Positions 1 through 7,158 of a stretch of DNA of 64,000 bases are shown here, piece by piece (positions within the stretch are counted from its first letter, which is position 1; each line of letters opens with the position of its first letter). The DNA is from CAYXDR01 sp046498185. Its GTDB lineage: Bacteria > Desulfobacterota > DSM-4660 > Desulfatiglandales > Desulfatiglandaceae. The stretch is from NCBI GenBank assembly GCA_046498185.1, contig JAWOBE010000032.1, forward strand, positions 1-64,000. The letters are read 5' to 3'. A program made the translations under genes and the position numbers. The notes under the pieces are model-generated. The model worked only from the letters and a program-made list of their open reading frames with translations, ran no database searches and had not been told where the DNA came from.

Positions 1-440
1 TCGTAAGCCTCGGCTATTGATTCTCCATAGGCGACCCCACAGGGATTGTTGTGCTTGACTATTACTACGCAGGGCTTGGCTGTCAGATATTTCATTATGT
101 TGAGCGCATTGTCAACGTCGGTGAGATTGGTTTTTCCAGGGTGTTTTCCACTCCTTATCATATCGGATTCAGATATCGCGGAGACCAGTCCCCGGCCGGG
201 TTCTATGAAACTGCATCCACCGAGTACGAGATTGCCGTTCACCAGTTCGTACAGTGCAGCTTCCTGGCCGGGGTTTTCTCCATAGCGAAGACCTTTTTCT
301 ATCAACTCGCCGTTTTCCCCCGCTATTTTCCATGTCCGTTTTCGGTAAACGAACTCCTGATCTCCGAACGAAATCTTCATTGTCGAAGGAAAATGGTCAT
401 CCATTACTGTACGATACATCTTTTTCAAATCTCCGCTCAT
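1..440 (-). CDS. purH: AICAR transformylase (PurH transformylase domain), partial
   Basis: Transfers a formyl group from 10-formyl-tetrahydrofolate to AICAR, the penultimate step of IMP synthesis. Only the first 146 residues are inside the window; the gene continues past the left edge. Seen: LRYGENPGQ (residues 51-59) and KHNNPCGVAYG (129-139), the latter carrying the Lys-His pair known as catalytic in the transformylase family. The protein begins directly with the transformylase part, so the N-terminal IMP cyclohydrolase domain of ordinary bifunctional PurH is absent and must be encoded elsewhere if present. The start is fixed by GGAGGG just upstream, and the ATG overlaps the stop of folE2 as ATGA, implying translational coupling. 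The family is clear; single-domain architecture is inferred from the visible part. Confidence 0.85.
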   Translation of the reverse strand, partial: MSGDLKKMYRTVMDDHFPSTMKISFGDQEFVYRKRTWKIAGENGELIEKGLRYGENPGQEAALYELVNGNLVLGGCSFIEPGRGLVSAISESDMIRSGKHPGKTNLTDVDNALNIMKYLTAKPCVVIVKHNNPCGVAYGESIAEAY

Positions 441-1252
441 TTATCCCTCCTTGAGGCCGAAAATGCAGTCCCGCCCCGATATTGACTGTTTTGCCGTTCG
501 ACATATGCATAAGCATTGTGGTTATGTATGGACTCGAAATTTTCACATTCCACCGCGAACCAAGTAATATTGGGGTCACGGCTGAGTTTGACTGACACAT
601 CCCGTACGACATCCTCGACGAAACGGGGGTTCAAATAGGCCTTTTCGGTTACGAATTTTTCATCCTCCCTCTTGAGGACCGAGAAAACATCGCAGGACGC
701 CGAGGATTCGATCATCCCTATCAGGTCTTCGATCCATACGAATTTTTTAAAACGCACCTGGAGCCGTACTTCCCCCCGCTGGTTATGTGCGCCGAAATCA
801 CTTATTTCCTTAGAGCAGGGGCACAAGGTGCAGACCGGCACCCTGATTACGAGGACCAGGTCGGTGCTTGAAGTCAAAGCACCTTTCATGGTGCAAAAGT
901 ATTCCATAAGCCCCTCTAACCCGGTCACCGGGGCACTTTTTTTGATGAAATAAGGGAAAGTCACTTCAATGTGCGCGCTTTCGGCATCCAATCTTTCTTT
1001 CATATCTTCGAGAATTTTCGAAAGATTACGAAGTGAAATTCTGCGGCTGTATTCGTTCAGGATTTCAACGAAGCGGCTCATGTGGGTGCCTTTGTAGTAG
1101 CGCGGCAGACTCACATACATGTTGATTTCCGCGACGGTTTGCTGCTCCCCCATATCTTTGTCAAGAACGGTTATTGGATACCTTATGCCCTTTACCCCTA
1201 CCTGGTCGATGTCAATATTTCTGTTGTCCTTGTGATTTTGAATGTCTTCCAT
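437..1252 (-). CDS. folE2: GTP cyclohydrolase FolE2 (type IB)
   Basis: Converts GTP to 7,8-dihydroneopterin triphosphate, the entry step to folates and to queuosine-type deazapurines. The 271 residues match the usual length of FolE2. The motif CTLCPCSKEI (residues 141-150) holds the catalytic/metal cysteine, followed by FGAHNQRGEV, both hallmarks of FolE2 rather than FolE1. Late motifs HNHNAYAYVE also fit. Its stop overlaps the start of the AICAR transformylase by four bases, so one transcript makes a folate-forming and a folate-using enzyme. The ribosome site before this ATG is weak (GGGAG about 13 bases away). No zinc-responsive operator was recognised upstream. Confidence 0.93.
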   Translation of the reverse strand: MEDIQNHKDNRNIDIDQVGVKGIRYPITVLDKDMGEQQTVAEINMYVSLPRYYKGTHMSRFVEILNEYSRRISLRNLSKILEDMKERLDAESAHIEVTFPYFIKKSAPVTGLEGLMEYFCTMKGALTSSTDLVLVIRVPVCTLCPCSKEISDFGAHNQRGEVRLQVRFKKFVWIEDLIGMIESSASCDVFSVLKREDEKFVTEKAYLNPRFVEDVVRDVSVKLSRDPNITWFAVECENFESIHNHNAYAYVERQNSQYRGGTAFSASRRDK

Positions 1253-1314
1253 TTAAACTTTAAACTCCCGGTTCTTATGAAATCCCGGCCGGGCCGATCA
1301 CCCAGCGGGCCGTC

Positions 1315-1434
1315 TCAACGCTTGAGAGCGGCGGGTGAAACTCCTGAATCGAACATACCACTTATCTTGTTTACTTTTTCTGCTGTCAGTTTTATGTCGT
1401 TCCGGAGTTTCATTTTATATTTGCGTGAAACCAT
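1315..1434 (-). CDS. possible 39-residue basic small protein
   Basis: A 40-codon frame (ATG to TGA) lies between the folE2 start and the repeat at about 1.48 kb, reading in the same direction as folE2. The predicted peptide starts MVSRKYKMKLRNDIKL and ends SGVSPAALKR; it is basic and has no recognised domain. There is no good ribosome site before the ATG. It could be a real leader or small protein of the folE2 transcript, or chance. The function is unknown and the call is weak. Confidence 0.22.
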   Translation of the reverse strand: MVSRKYKMKLRNDIKLTAEKVNKISGMFDSGVSPAALKR

Positions 1435-1481
1435 ATTTGCAAGAATTAATAACGTGTTGCATGGGCCAATTTTGATGAAAT

Positions 1482-1621
1482 CGTAAAAAGGCGAAACAAC
1501 CCTGTCCCTCGGGGTCGGCGTCGCTGTCGGCGTCGGTATCGGAAGTTGACCGGCGACCTTTTCGACCCCGATACCGACCCCGACGCCGACGCCGATAAGG
1601 CGGGGATGGTACTTTTTATGA
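1482..1621 (+). repeat. dispersed hairpin repeat, family 1, copy R1
   Basis: About 140 bases beginning CGTAAAAAGGCG and CCCTGTCCCTCGGGGTCGG, then arms GTCGGTATCGG and CCGATACCGAC around a short centre, ending GATAAGGCGGGGATGG and a TTTTTAT tail. The arms can fold into a long imperfect hairpin, and the ends resemble imperfect inverted termini (GTAAAAAG against CTTTTTAT). Related copies are at 2479-2611 and, inverted, 49985-50130, with fragments at 4072-4127 and 37093-37144. It has no coding capacity of its own, so it looks like a REP/MITE-type element. Confidence 0.85.
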
Positions 1622-1665
1622 ATCCATCAATTTTACATTTCAGGCTATCATGAGCAATCCCCCGG

Positions 1666-2358
1666 TTACATGTCCGCCGGTTTGTATCTGCGGGCGAAAA
1701 GATCCGGATCATATGGAGCTCTTCTGCCGGGGCATCTTTCTCGAGGGCATAGCCTGCAGCTTTCGAATCCATGCTCGCTGGGAAACGTGAGTCTGCTCAG
1801 TGATTTGGTCGGAAGCATCAGGCAGCTGTCCGTGAGCTTGACGCCGGTCGCGGCCGCCCCTTTACCCAGCAGGGCGAACAGCCGCGGCTGTTCGGTAATA
1901 GGCCAGTCTTCAAGGGACCCGGGGCTCATGGAAGAAATGCGCCCTGAGGCATTCAAGGCTGTAACCCTTAGATTCACTGATTCGACGGCTTTCCTAAGCG
2001 CCTGCTCCTTGATCGTATCGGCCCAGAATTTTTCAAGCATGTCATTGTACCGTGCCGACCAATTATCCAGTTCAACGCCGCAGGTGGCTATATTAGCGAA
2101 AACCTTGTGCACGTTGTCCAGGTTTACCCTGAGGATATGGCTGCGAAACTCGATGCCTTCTATCACCAAATGGTTGTCGCCGTGTTTTTCAATAGAGCAG
2201 ACCTTGCAGAAGGCCTTCGGCCGGGCGATTTCACGGACTTCCGAAACCATTCGAATTATTTGCTCTGCGAAGGGGGTATTTTCGTCTACGTGAAGTTTTT
2301 TCAGAAGGCCCTCGATTTCTGGGGCGAATTTGATATCATCGATTAGAAAAGAGTCCAT
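1666..2358 (-). CDS. MetH activation-domain-like corrinoid protein
   Basis: A 230-residue protein resembling the C-terminal S-adenosylmethionine-binding activation domain of B12-dependent methionine synthase, here as a stand-alone protein. Seen: ISSMSPGSLEDWPITEQ followed by LFALLG in the middle, then LTDSCLMLPTKSLSRLTFPS, and a C-terminal cysteine cluster CRLCPRERCPGRRAPYD. Such stand-alone proteins in anaerobes are thought to help reactivate oxidised cobalt in corrinoid methyltransferases; no target methyltransferase is in the window. The ATG at 2358 is preceded by AAGGAT. Single gene, divergent from citrate synthase. Confidence 0.75.
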   Translation of the reverse strand: MDSFLIDDIKFAPEIEGLLKKLHVDENTPFAEQIIRMVSEVREIARPKAFCKVCSIEKHGDNHLVIEGIEFRSHILRVNLDNVHKVFANIATCGVELDNWSARYNDMLEKFWADTIKEQALRKAVESVNLRVTALNASGRISSMSPGSLEDWPITEQPRLFALLGKGAAATGVKLTDSCLMLPTKSLSRLTFPSEHGFESCRLCPRERCPGRRAPYDPDLFARRYKPADM

Positions 2359-2421
2359 GGCTTATCCTTACATAGTGCTGACGCGCGAGTCGTAAGCTGA
2401 ATGGTCAACGAGACATTTTTA

Positions 2422-2450
2422 TGGCCACAAGGCGTGCTGGTTGATATAAT
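2422..2450 (+). promoter_or_regulatory. candidate sigma-70 promoter for citrate synthase
   Basis: A perfect TATAAT at 2445-2450 with TGGCCA (4 of 6 matches to TTGACA) 17 bases upstream. It points towards gltA and lies upstream of repeat R2, so the transcript leader would contain the repeat hairpin. Confidence 0.45.
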
Positions 2451-2478
2451 CATTATTTTTATTCATTTTTGATGGAAG

Positions 2479-2611
2479 CGTAAAACCTCAAAACAACCCT
2501 GTCCCTCGGGGTCGCTGTCGGCGCCAGTATCGGAAGTTGACCGGCGGCCTTTTCGACCCCGATACCGATGCCGACCCCGACGCCGATAAGGCAGGGATGC
2601 TACTTTTTACG
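2479..2611 (+). repeat. dispersed hairpin repeat, family 1, copy R2
   Basis: Same element and orientation as the copy at 1482-1621: CCCTGTCCCTCGGGGTCG at the left, CCGATACCGATGCCGACC in the right arm, GATAAGGCAGGGATGC and CTTTTTACG at the right end. It ends about 30 bases before the citrate synthase start codon. Confidence 0.85.
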
Positions 2612-2642
2612 ACCGCATCAATTTGCAGAGGAGTATACATTT

Positions 2643-4010
2643 ATGTCAGAAAAGGCGCAACTAATCATCGACGGTAAAACTTACACCCTGCCTGTCATTG
2701 TCGGTTCCGAAGGAGAAAAGGCGGTGGATATTTCCTGCCTCCGAAAAAAAACCGGTTACGTAACTCTGGATCCGGGCTATCCAAACACAGCGAGCTGCAT
2801 CAGCGGGATAACCTTTGTGGACGGTGAAAAAGGAATTGTCCGTTACAGGGGGATACCGATCGAAGAACTCGCAGAGCATTCCAGCTTTGTCGAAACAAGC
2901 TACCTGCTGATTTTTGGTGAACTACCTTCGATGCCGGCGCTGAGGGCATTTTCCGATATGTTGAACGATCACTCGCTTGTTCATGAAGATATGAGGGAGT
3001 TTTTTGAAAGTTTCCCCCGGCGCGCTCATCCGATGGGTATTCTTTCATCGATGGTGAATGCATTGAGGGCTTTTTACCCCGAACTGCGGGTCAGGAACCA
3101 GGAAGAAGAGACGAAGATCACCTTCGCCCGGCTGATATCAAAGATGAGGACGATGGCCGCGATGTCTTACAAAATATCGAGAGGCCATAAGGTCGTCTAT
3201 CCACGCCATGATTTGAGTTACTGTGCTAATTTTTTAAACATGATGTTTGATTCCCCGGTGCGTCCCTACCAGCTCGATGACGAAGTTATAAGAGCGCTCA
3301 ATGTATTTTGGATTCTCCATGCGGACCATGAGCAGAATTGCTCAACAACCGCGGTGCGCCTGGTCGGCAGTGCAAGGGTGAATTTATACGCTGCTATTTC
3401 GGCCGGAATATGCGCATTGTGGGGTCCTCTACACGGGGGAGCGAACCAGGCGGTAATCGAGATGCTGAGGCAGATCCACGAGGGCGGCGGCGATGCCGGG
3501 TCTTTCATCAGAAAAGCGAAAGACAAGGTCGATCCGTTCAGGCTTATGGGGTTCGGACATCGCATTTACAAGCACTATGACCCACGTGCCCGCATCATGG
3601 AAAAATGGTGCCATAAAGTGCTTTCGAAGCTCAAACGCCAAGATCCCCTGCTCGACATCGCGAAAAAACTCGAGGAAATTGCGCTGCAGGATCAGTATTT
3701 TATAGATCACGAGCTCTATCCGAACATAGATTTTTACAGCGGTATCGTGCTCCGCGCGATGGGAATTCCGGAAAATATGTTCCCTGTGATGTTCGCAATA
3801 GGAAGGCTCCCGGGGTGGATAAGCCAGTGGAAGGAATCTTTGAGTTCAGAGGAAAGTAAACTGTATCGACCCAGGCAGATATACACCGGACCATCCAAGC
3901 GGCATTATATCCCGAGAGAGCAGCGGCTTCAGCCGGATGAAAAAGAGACGTTCGATGAAGAATTTTTGTGGCCCAGGTTCCCTGACAGGGATTTTGAATG
4001 GACCCGCTAG
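2643..4010 (+). CDS. gltA: citrate synthase
   Basis: Condenses acetyl-CoA and oxaloacetate to citrate. The 455-residue protein is of the E. coli GltA (hexameric, type II) length. Catalytic residues are all present: His264 in GPLHGGAN, His306 in GFGHRIYK and Asp363 in DFYSG; the upstream HADHEQN motif is also intact. The start at 2643 is chosen because a GAGGAG ribosome site precedes it and homology begins at MSEKAQ; a longer in-frame reading from 2568 would translate the repeat. It appears monocistronic, with a candidate promoter at 2422-2450. In an anaerobe it may serve biosynthesis or a full oxidative cycle; the sequence cannot tell which. Confidence 0.96.
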   Translation: MSEKAQLIIDGKTYTLPVIVGSEGEKAVDISCLRKKTGYVTLDPGYPNTASCISGITFVDGEKGIVRYRGIPIEELAEHSSFVETSYLLIFGELPSMPALRAFSDMLNDHSLVHEDMREFFESFPRRAHPMGILSSMVNALRAFYPELRVRNQEEETKITFARLISKMRTMAAMSYKISRGHKVVYPRHDLSYCANFLNMMFDSPVRPYQLDDEVIRALNVFWILHADHEQNCSTTAVRLVGSARVNLYAAISAGICALWGPLHGGANQAVIEMLRQIHEGGGDAGSFIRKAKDKVDPFRLMGFGHRIYKHYDPRARIMEKWCHKVLSKLKRQDPLLDIAKKLEEIALQDQYFIDHELYPNIDFYSGIVLRAMGIPENMFPVMFAIGRLPGWISQWKESLSSEESKLYRPRQIYTGPSKRHYIPREQRLQPDEKETFDEEFLWPRFPDRDFEWTR

Positions 4011-4071
4011 GTGCTTGACGGGTTTTGCAGCATATTATAGGCTTTTTATCATTTATGAATTTTTCATGAAC

Positions 4072-4127
4072 GCGTAAGACGGCAAAACAACCCTGTCCCT
4101 CGGGGTCGGGGATGGCACGTTTACGGG
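4072..4127 (+). repeat. truncated family 1 repeat, copy R3
   Basis: Retains the left part (CGTAAGACGGCAAAACAACC and CCTGTCCCTCGGGGTCGG) then jumps to GGGATGGCACG and TTTACGGGG. The central hairpin arms are deleted. It lies between gltA and the hydantoinase-type gene. Confidence 0.7.
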
Positions 4128-4162
4128 GCCATGATTTCTTACTATTTTGAAAGGCGTTCAAC

Positions 4163-5824
4163 ATGATTCTCGGACTCGATGTCGGAGGAACCCAGACCGA
4201 TTCGGTTCTCATTGAGGGGGGCCGCATCATCGCGGAATGCAAAGTGCCCACCGGTGGGGACCTGCTTGAAACCCTCGGAAATTCCCTCACCCGAACTCTC
4301 GATGGCGTGAAACCCGAGGCGGTCGAACGGATGGTTTTTTCAACGACAATGGCGACGAATGCAATCGTCCAGGACAGGATGGATCCCGCCGGGGTGATAG
4401 TATCCGCCGGCCCGGGCATTGATCCGGCGCTTCACGAAGTTGGGCCGTGTTATCGTGTGGTCCCGGGGTGTATTGATCATCAGGGCTTCGAAGTGCAGAA
4501 GCTGGATCGCTCCATGGTTGCCGGGGCGGCCTCGGATATCAAAAGCCGGGGCATCGACAGCCTTGCCGCGGTCGGTAAGTTTTCTGTCCGAAACCCGGTT
4601 CACGAGGAACAGATCCGCAATTGTACAGACGGGCACTTTAGACACGTGGCAATGGGTCATCACATCTCCGGATCACTCAATTTCCCCAGGCGCATAGCGA
4701 CCGCATATTTGAATGCAGCCCTTTCGGCGATCCATCACCGGTTCATCGATGCTTTGAGTGAAACCTTTTCGGAAATGCACCTGGAGGCCCCGAGCTACCT
4801 GTTGAAACCGGATGGGGGCACATGCCGCCCTGACTCAGGCCCGGCGCTTCCTTCAAGGACGGCCCAGTCCGGACCCGCCGCAAGCGTGATGGGGGCGCTT
4901 GCGCTGGACGGGTGCGAAGGGACGACCCTGGTGCTTGACATCGGCGGCACCACCACGGACATGAGCGTCGTGCTGGACGGAGTGCCTCTGCTTGATCCTA
5001 AAGGGATAGCTCTGGGGCCTTATTTGACTTTGATTAGGTCCCTGATCCCCCACTCCGCCGGCATAGGTGGAGACAGTTCGATAAGGCTTCAGCAGGACGG
5101 AACCCTGTCGATAGGCCCAGACAGAATCGGTGCACCCGTTGCCTTCGGTGGACGTGTTCCCACTCCGACCGATGCAATGATCGCAATGGGCCTTCTGGAG
5201 GCCGGCGACCGAGGTGCAGCCCTGGATGCAATGGGAATGATCGGTGGAACCTTAGGCTGCGGGCGCGGCGAAGCATCCCGGTTCGTGCTGGAATCGACCG
5301 CGCGGCGGATTGCCGACGAAGTCCGCGGATTCTTGGAAATGCTTAATTCCAGACCTGTTTACACGATACACGAAGTTTTGCATGACAGGCCGATAATTCC
5401 TTCCAGGGTGGTTATCATCGGAGGGCCCGCCGCCCAGCTTGCTCCGTTTGTAGCTTCCGCTCTCGGCCTTGATTACTCGGTGCCGGCGCATTATGAGGTG
5501 GCCAACGCGGTGGGCGCTGCAGTCGCCAGAGTCACCGCCATGGTAACCCTGCAGGCTGATACCGAACGGGGCACCGTGATAATACCGGAGGCCGGCATCA
5601 ACCGGCCTATTTCCATGCAATTCGATATCCACGAAGCTGAGGCCCTTGCCGAAGAGGCGCTGCGGTCTGCGGCGGCTTCCGCCGGAGGCGAAGCAGTGGA
5701 AATATCGGTGGTCGAACGGCAATGCTTCAACATGATAAGGGGGTATTCCCGCACCGGTCGGAACATCCGCCTCAAATTGTGCGTCACCCCTGGTTTGACA
5801 GCAGAATGGAGCAGGGGGAAATGA
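4163..5824 (+). CDS. hydantoinase/oxoprolinase (HyuA) family protein
   Basis: A 553-residue member of the ATP-dependent hydantoinase/5-oxoprolinase A family, ASKHA fold. Seen: the N-terminal phosphate-binding LGLDVGGTQTDSV (residues 3-15), FSTTMATNAIVQDR near residue 60, and a second phosphate loop LDIGGTTTDMSVVLDG near residue 260. There is no HyuB partner beside it, so it is not a conventional two-subunit oxoprolinase. The next gene starts two bases after its stop and encodes a histone-deacetylase-fold hydrolase, so the two are almost surely co-expressed. Substrate unknown; a cyclic amide or a one-carbon/carboxylation role would be a guess. Confidence 0.82.
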   Translation: MILGLDVGGTQTDSVLIEGGRIIAECKVPTGGDLLETLGNSLTRTLDGVKPEAVERMVFSTTMATNAIVQDRMDPAGVIVSAGPGIDPALHEVGPCYRVVPGCIDHQGFEVQKLDRSMVAGAASDIKSRGIDSLAAVGKFSVRNPVHEEQIRNCTDGHFRHVAMGHHISGSLNFPRRIATAYLNAALSAIHHRFIDALSETFSEMHLEAPSYLLKPDGGTCRPDSGPALPSRTAQSGPAASVMGALALDGCEGTTLVLDIGGTTTDMSVVLDGVPLLDPKGIALGPYLTLIRSLIPHSAGIGGDSSIRLQQDGTLSIGPDRIGAPVAFGGRVPTPTDAMIAMGLLEAGDRGAALDAMGMIGGTLGCGRGEASRFVLESTARRIADEVRGFLEMLNSRPVYTIHEVLHDRPIIPSRVVIIGGPAAQLAPFVASALGLDYSVPAHYEVANAVGAAVARVTAMVTLQADTERGTVIIPEAGINRPISMQFDIHEAEALAEEALRSAAASAGGEAVEISVVERQCFNMIRGYSRTGRNIRLKLCVTPGLTAEWSRGK

Positions 5825-5825
5825 C

Positions 5826-7133
5826 ATGCTGAAGGCGCCTCGCAAAACCGGGCTTGTATTTTTTCCGGCATATGATTGGGCTATAAGTCCGTCGCACCCG
5901 GAGAGGGAGGAACGTCTCCTCTACACTCAGGATCAGGTTCAGGAGGAAGGGCTCCTGGATGTGGAAGGCATCGTGGAATACCGTGTAAAGCCGGCTACGT
6001 TCGATGACATCCGGCGCGTGCATTTCTGCATACCCGATGAAAAGAACGTCGTGACCGAAAGCCATTTAATCTCGGCCGGGGGCTGCCTTGTTGCAGCTGA
6101 TGCCGTCATGCGCGGAGAGGTTGATAATGCCTTCGCGCTCGTGCGTCCTCCGGGCCACCATGCGATGCGGGTCGTGCACGGGAACCGGGGATTCTGCAAT
6201 ATAAACATGGAAGCGGTCATGATAGAGTATATAAGGGATGTTTACGGTGTAGGTCGTGTTGCGGTTGTCGACACAGATTGCCATCACGGAGATGGCACCC
6301 AGGACATCTACTGGCACGATCCGGAAACGCTTTTCATCTCACTTCATCAGGACGGAAGGACCTTGTATCCAGGAAGCGGTTTCCCGGACGAAGCGGGCGG
6401 ACCCAATGCACCGGGGCGAACCGTAAACATTCCTCTGCCTCCCGGAACCGGGGAAGAGGGCTTTCTTTATGCACTGGAAGAGCTGGTGATGCCGCTGCTC
6501 GAATGGTTCAAGCCGGAAATAGTAATAAATTCAGCAGGCCAAGACAATCATTTCAGCGATCCGATCACGAACATGAACTTTTCCGCCCAAGGCTACGCAG
6601 AGTTGAATACCCGGCTGAAACCGGACATTGCGGTTCTGGAGGGCGGCTACGCGGTGGAAACAGCCCTGCCATACGTGAATGTGGGCATCATAATGGCTAT
6701 GGCTGGGATGGATACGTCTCATGTGAAAGAGCCGGATTACGATAAACAATGCAAACCGCAGGCACAGGAAACGACAGCCTATATTCACAAGCTTGTACGG
6801 CAGCTCAAAGAGATTTATTTTGAAGGTTTGAGCAGTGAAGATGACAATCCCGAGGGATGTATCATCGAGCGGTCCAGGGAAATATTCTATGACACCGACA
6901 TGATCCGCGAAAGGCAGAAAGAGCGTCTACGCCGGTGCAGGCGGTGTGCCGGTGCCCTCGCCATCGAATCTGCTTCGAGCCTCGGGAGCAGAATAATGGC
7001 CGTTTCAATACCCAGGAACGCCTGCCCCGCCTGCAGCCGCGCCGCAAAGGAATGGTTTGAGGAAGCCTCGCGGGGCGGATTCGACTATGTCTATCTGCAG
7101 GACCGGGACAGAGGTGTTTACGAAGTGGTTTAA
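5826..7133 (+). CDS. histone-deacetylase-fold amidohydrolase with C-terminal Cys cluster
   Basis: A 435-residue zinc-dependent deacetylase of the HDAC/AcuC/acetylpolyamine amidohydrolase superfamily. Seen: RPPGHHA with His111-His112, DTDCHHGDGTQDIYW giving metal ligands Asp151 and His153, AGQDNHFSDP with Asp240, and EGGY with Tyr275. Substrates known for the family are acetyl-lysine, acetylpolyamines and acetoin-related compounds; the one here cannot be read from sequence. About 100 residues follow the catalytic domain and end in two CxxC pairs (CRRC near 375 and CPAC near 400), resembling a zinc ribbon that is not part of the basic fold. Translationally coupled to the HyuA-type gene. A second HDAC-fold protein is at the right end of the window. 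Confidence 0.88.
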   Translation: MLKAPRKTGLVFFPAYDWAISPSHPEREERLLYTQDQVQEEGLLDVEGIVEYRVKPATFDDIRRVHFCIPDEKNVVTESHLISAGGCLVAADAVMRGEVDNAFALVRPPGHHAMRVVHGNRGFCNINMEAVMIEYIRDVYGVGRVAVVDTDCHHGDGTQDIYWHDPETLFISLHQDGRTLYPGSGFPDEAGGPNAPGRTVNIPLPPGTGEEGFLYALEELVMPLLEWFKPEIVINSAGQDNHFSDPITNMNFSAQGYAELNTRLKPDIAVLEGGYAVETALPYVNVGIIMAMAGMDTSHVKEPDYDKQCKPQAQETTAYIHKLVRQLKEIYFEGLSSEDDNPEGCIIERSREIFYDTDMIRERQKERLRRCRRCAGALAIESASSLGSRIMAVSIPRNACPACSRAAKEWFEEASRGGFDYVYLQDRDRGVYEVV

Positions 7134-7158
7134 ACTTGACGGCGTCGTCTGAATTGCG

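Noticed and set aside
2568..2642. N-terminal extension of citrate synthase
   Set aside because: It translates the repeat; homology and the GAGGAG ribosome site both point to 2643.
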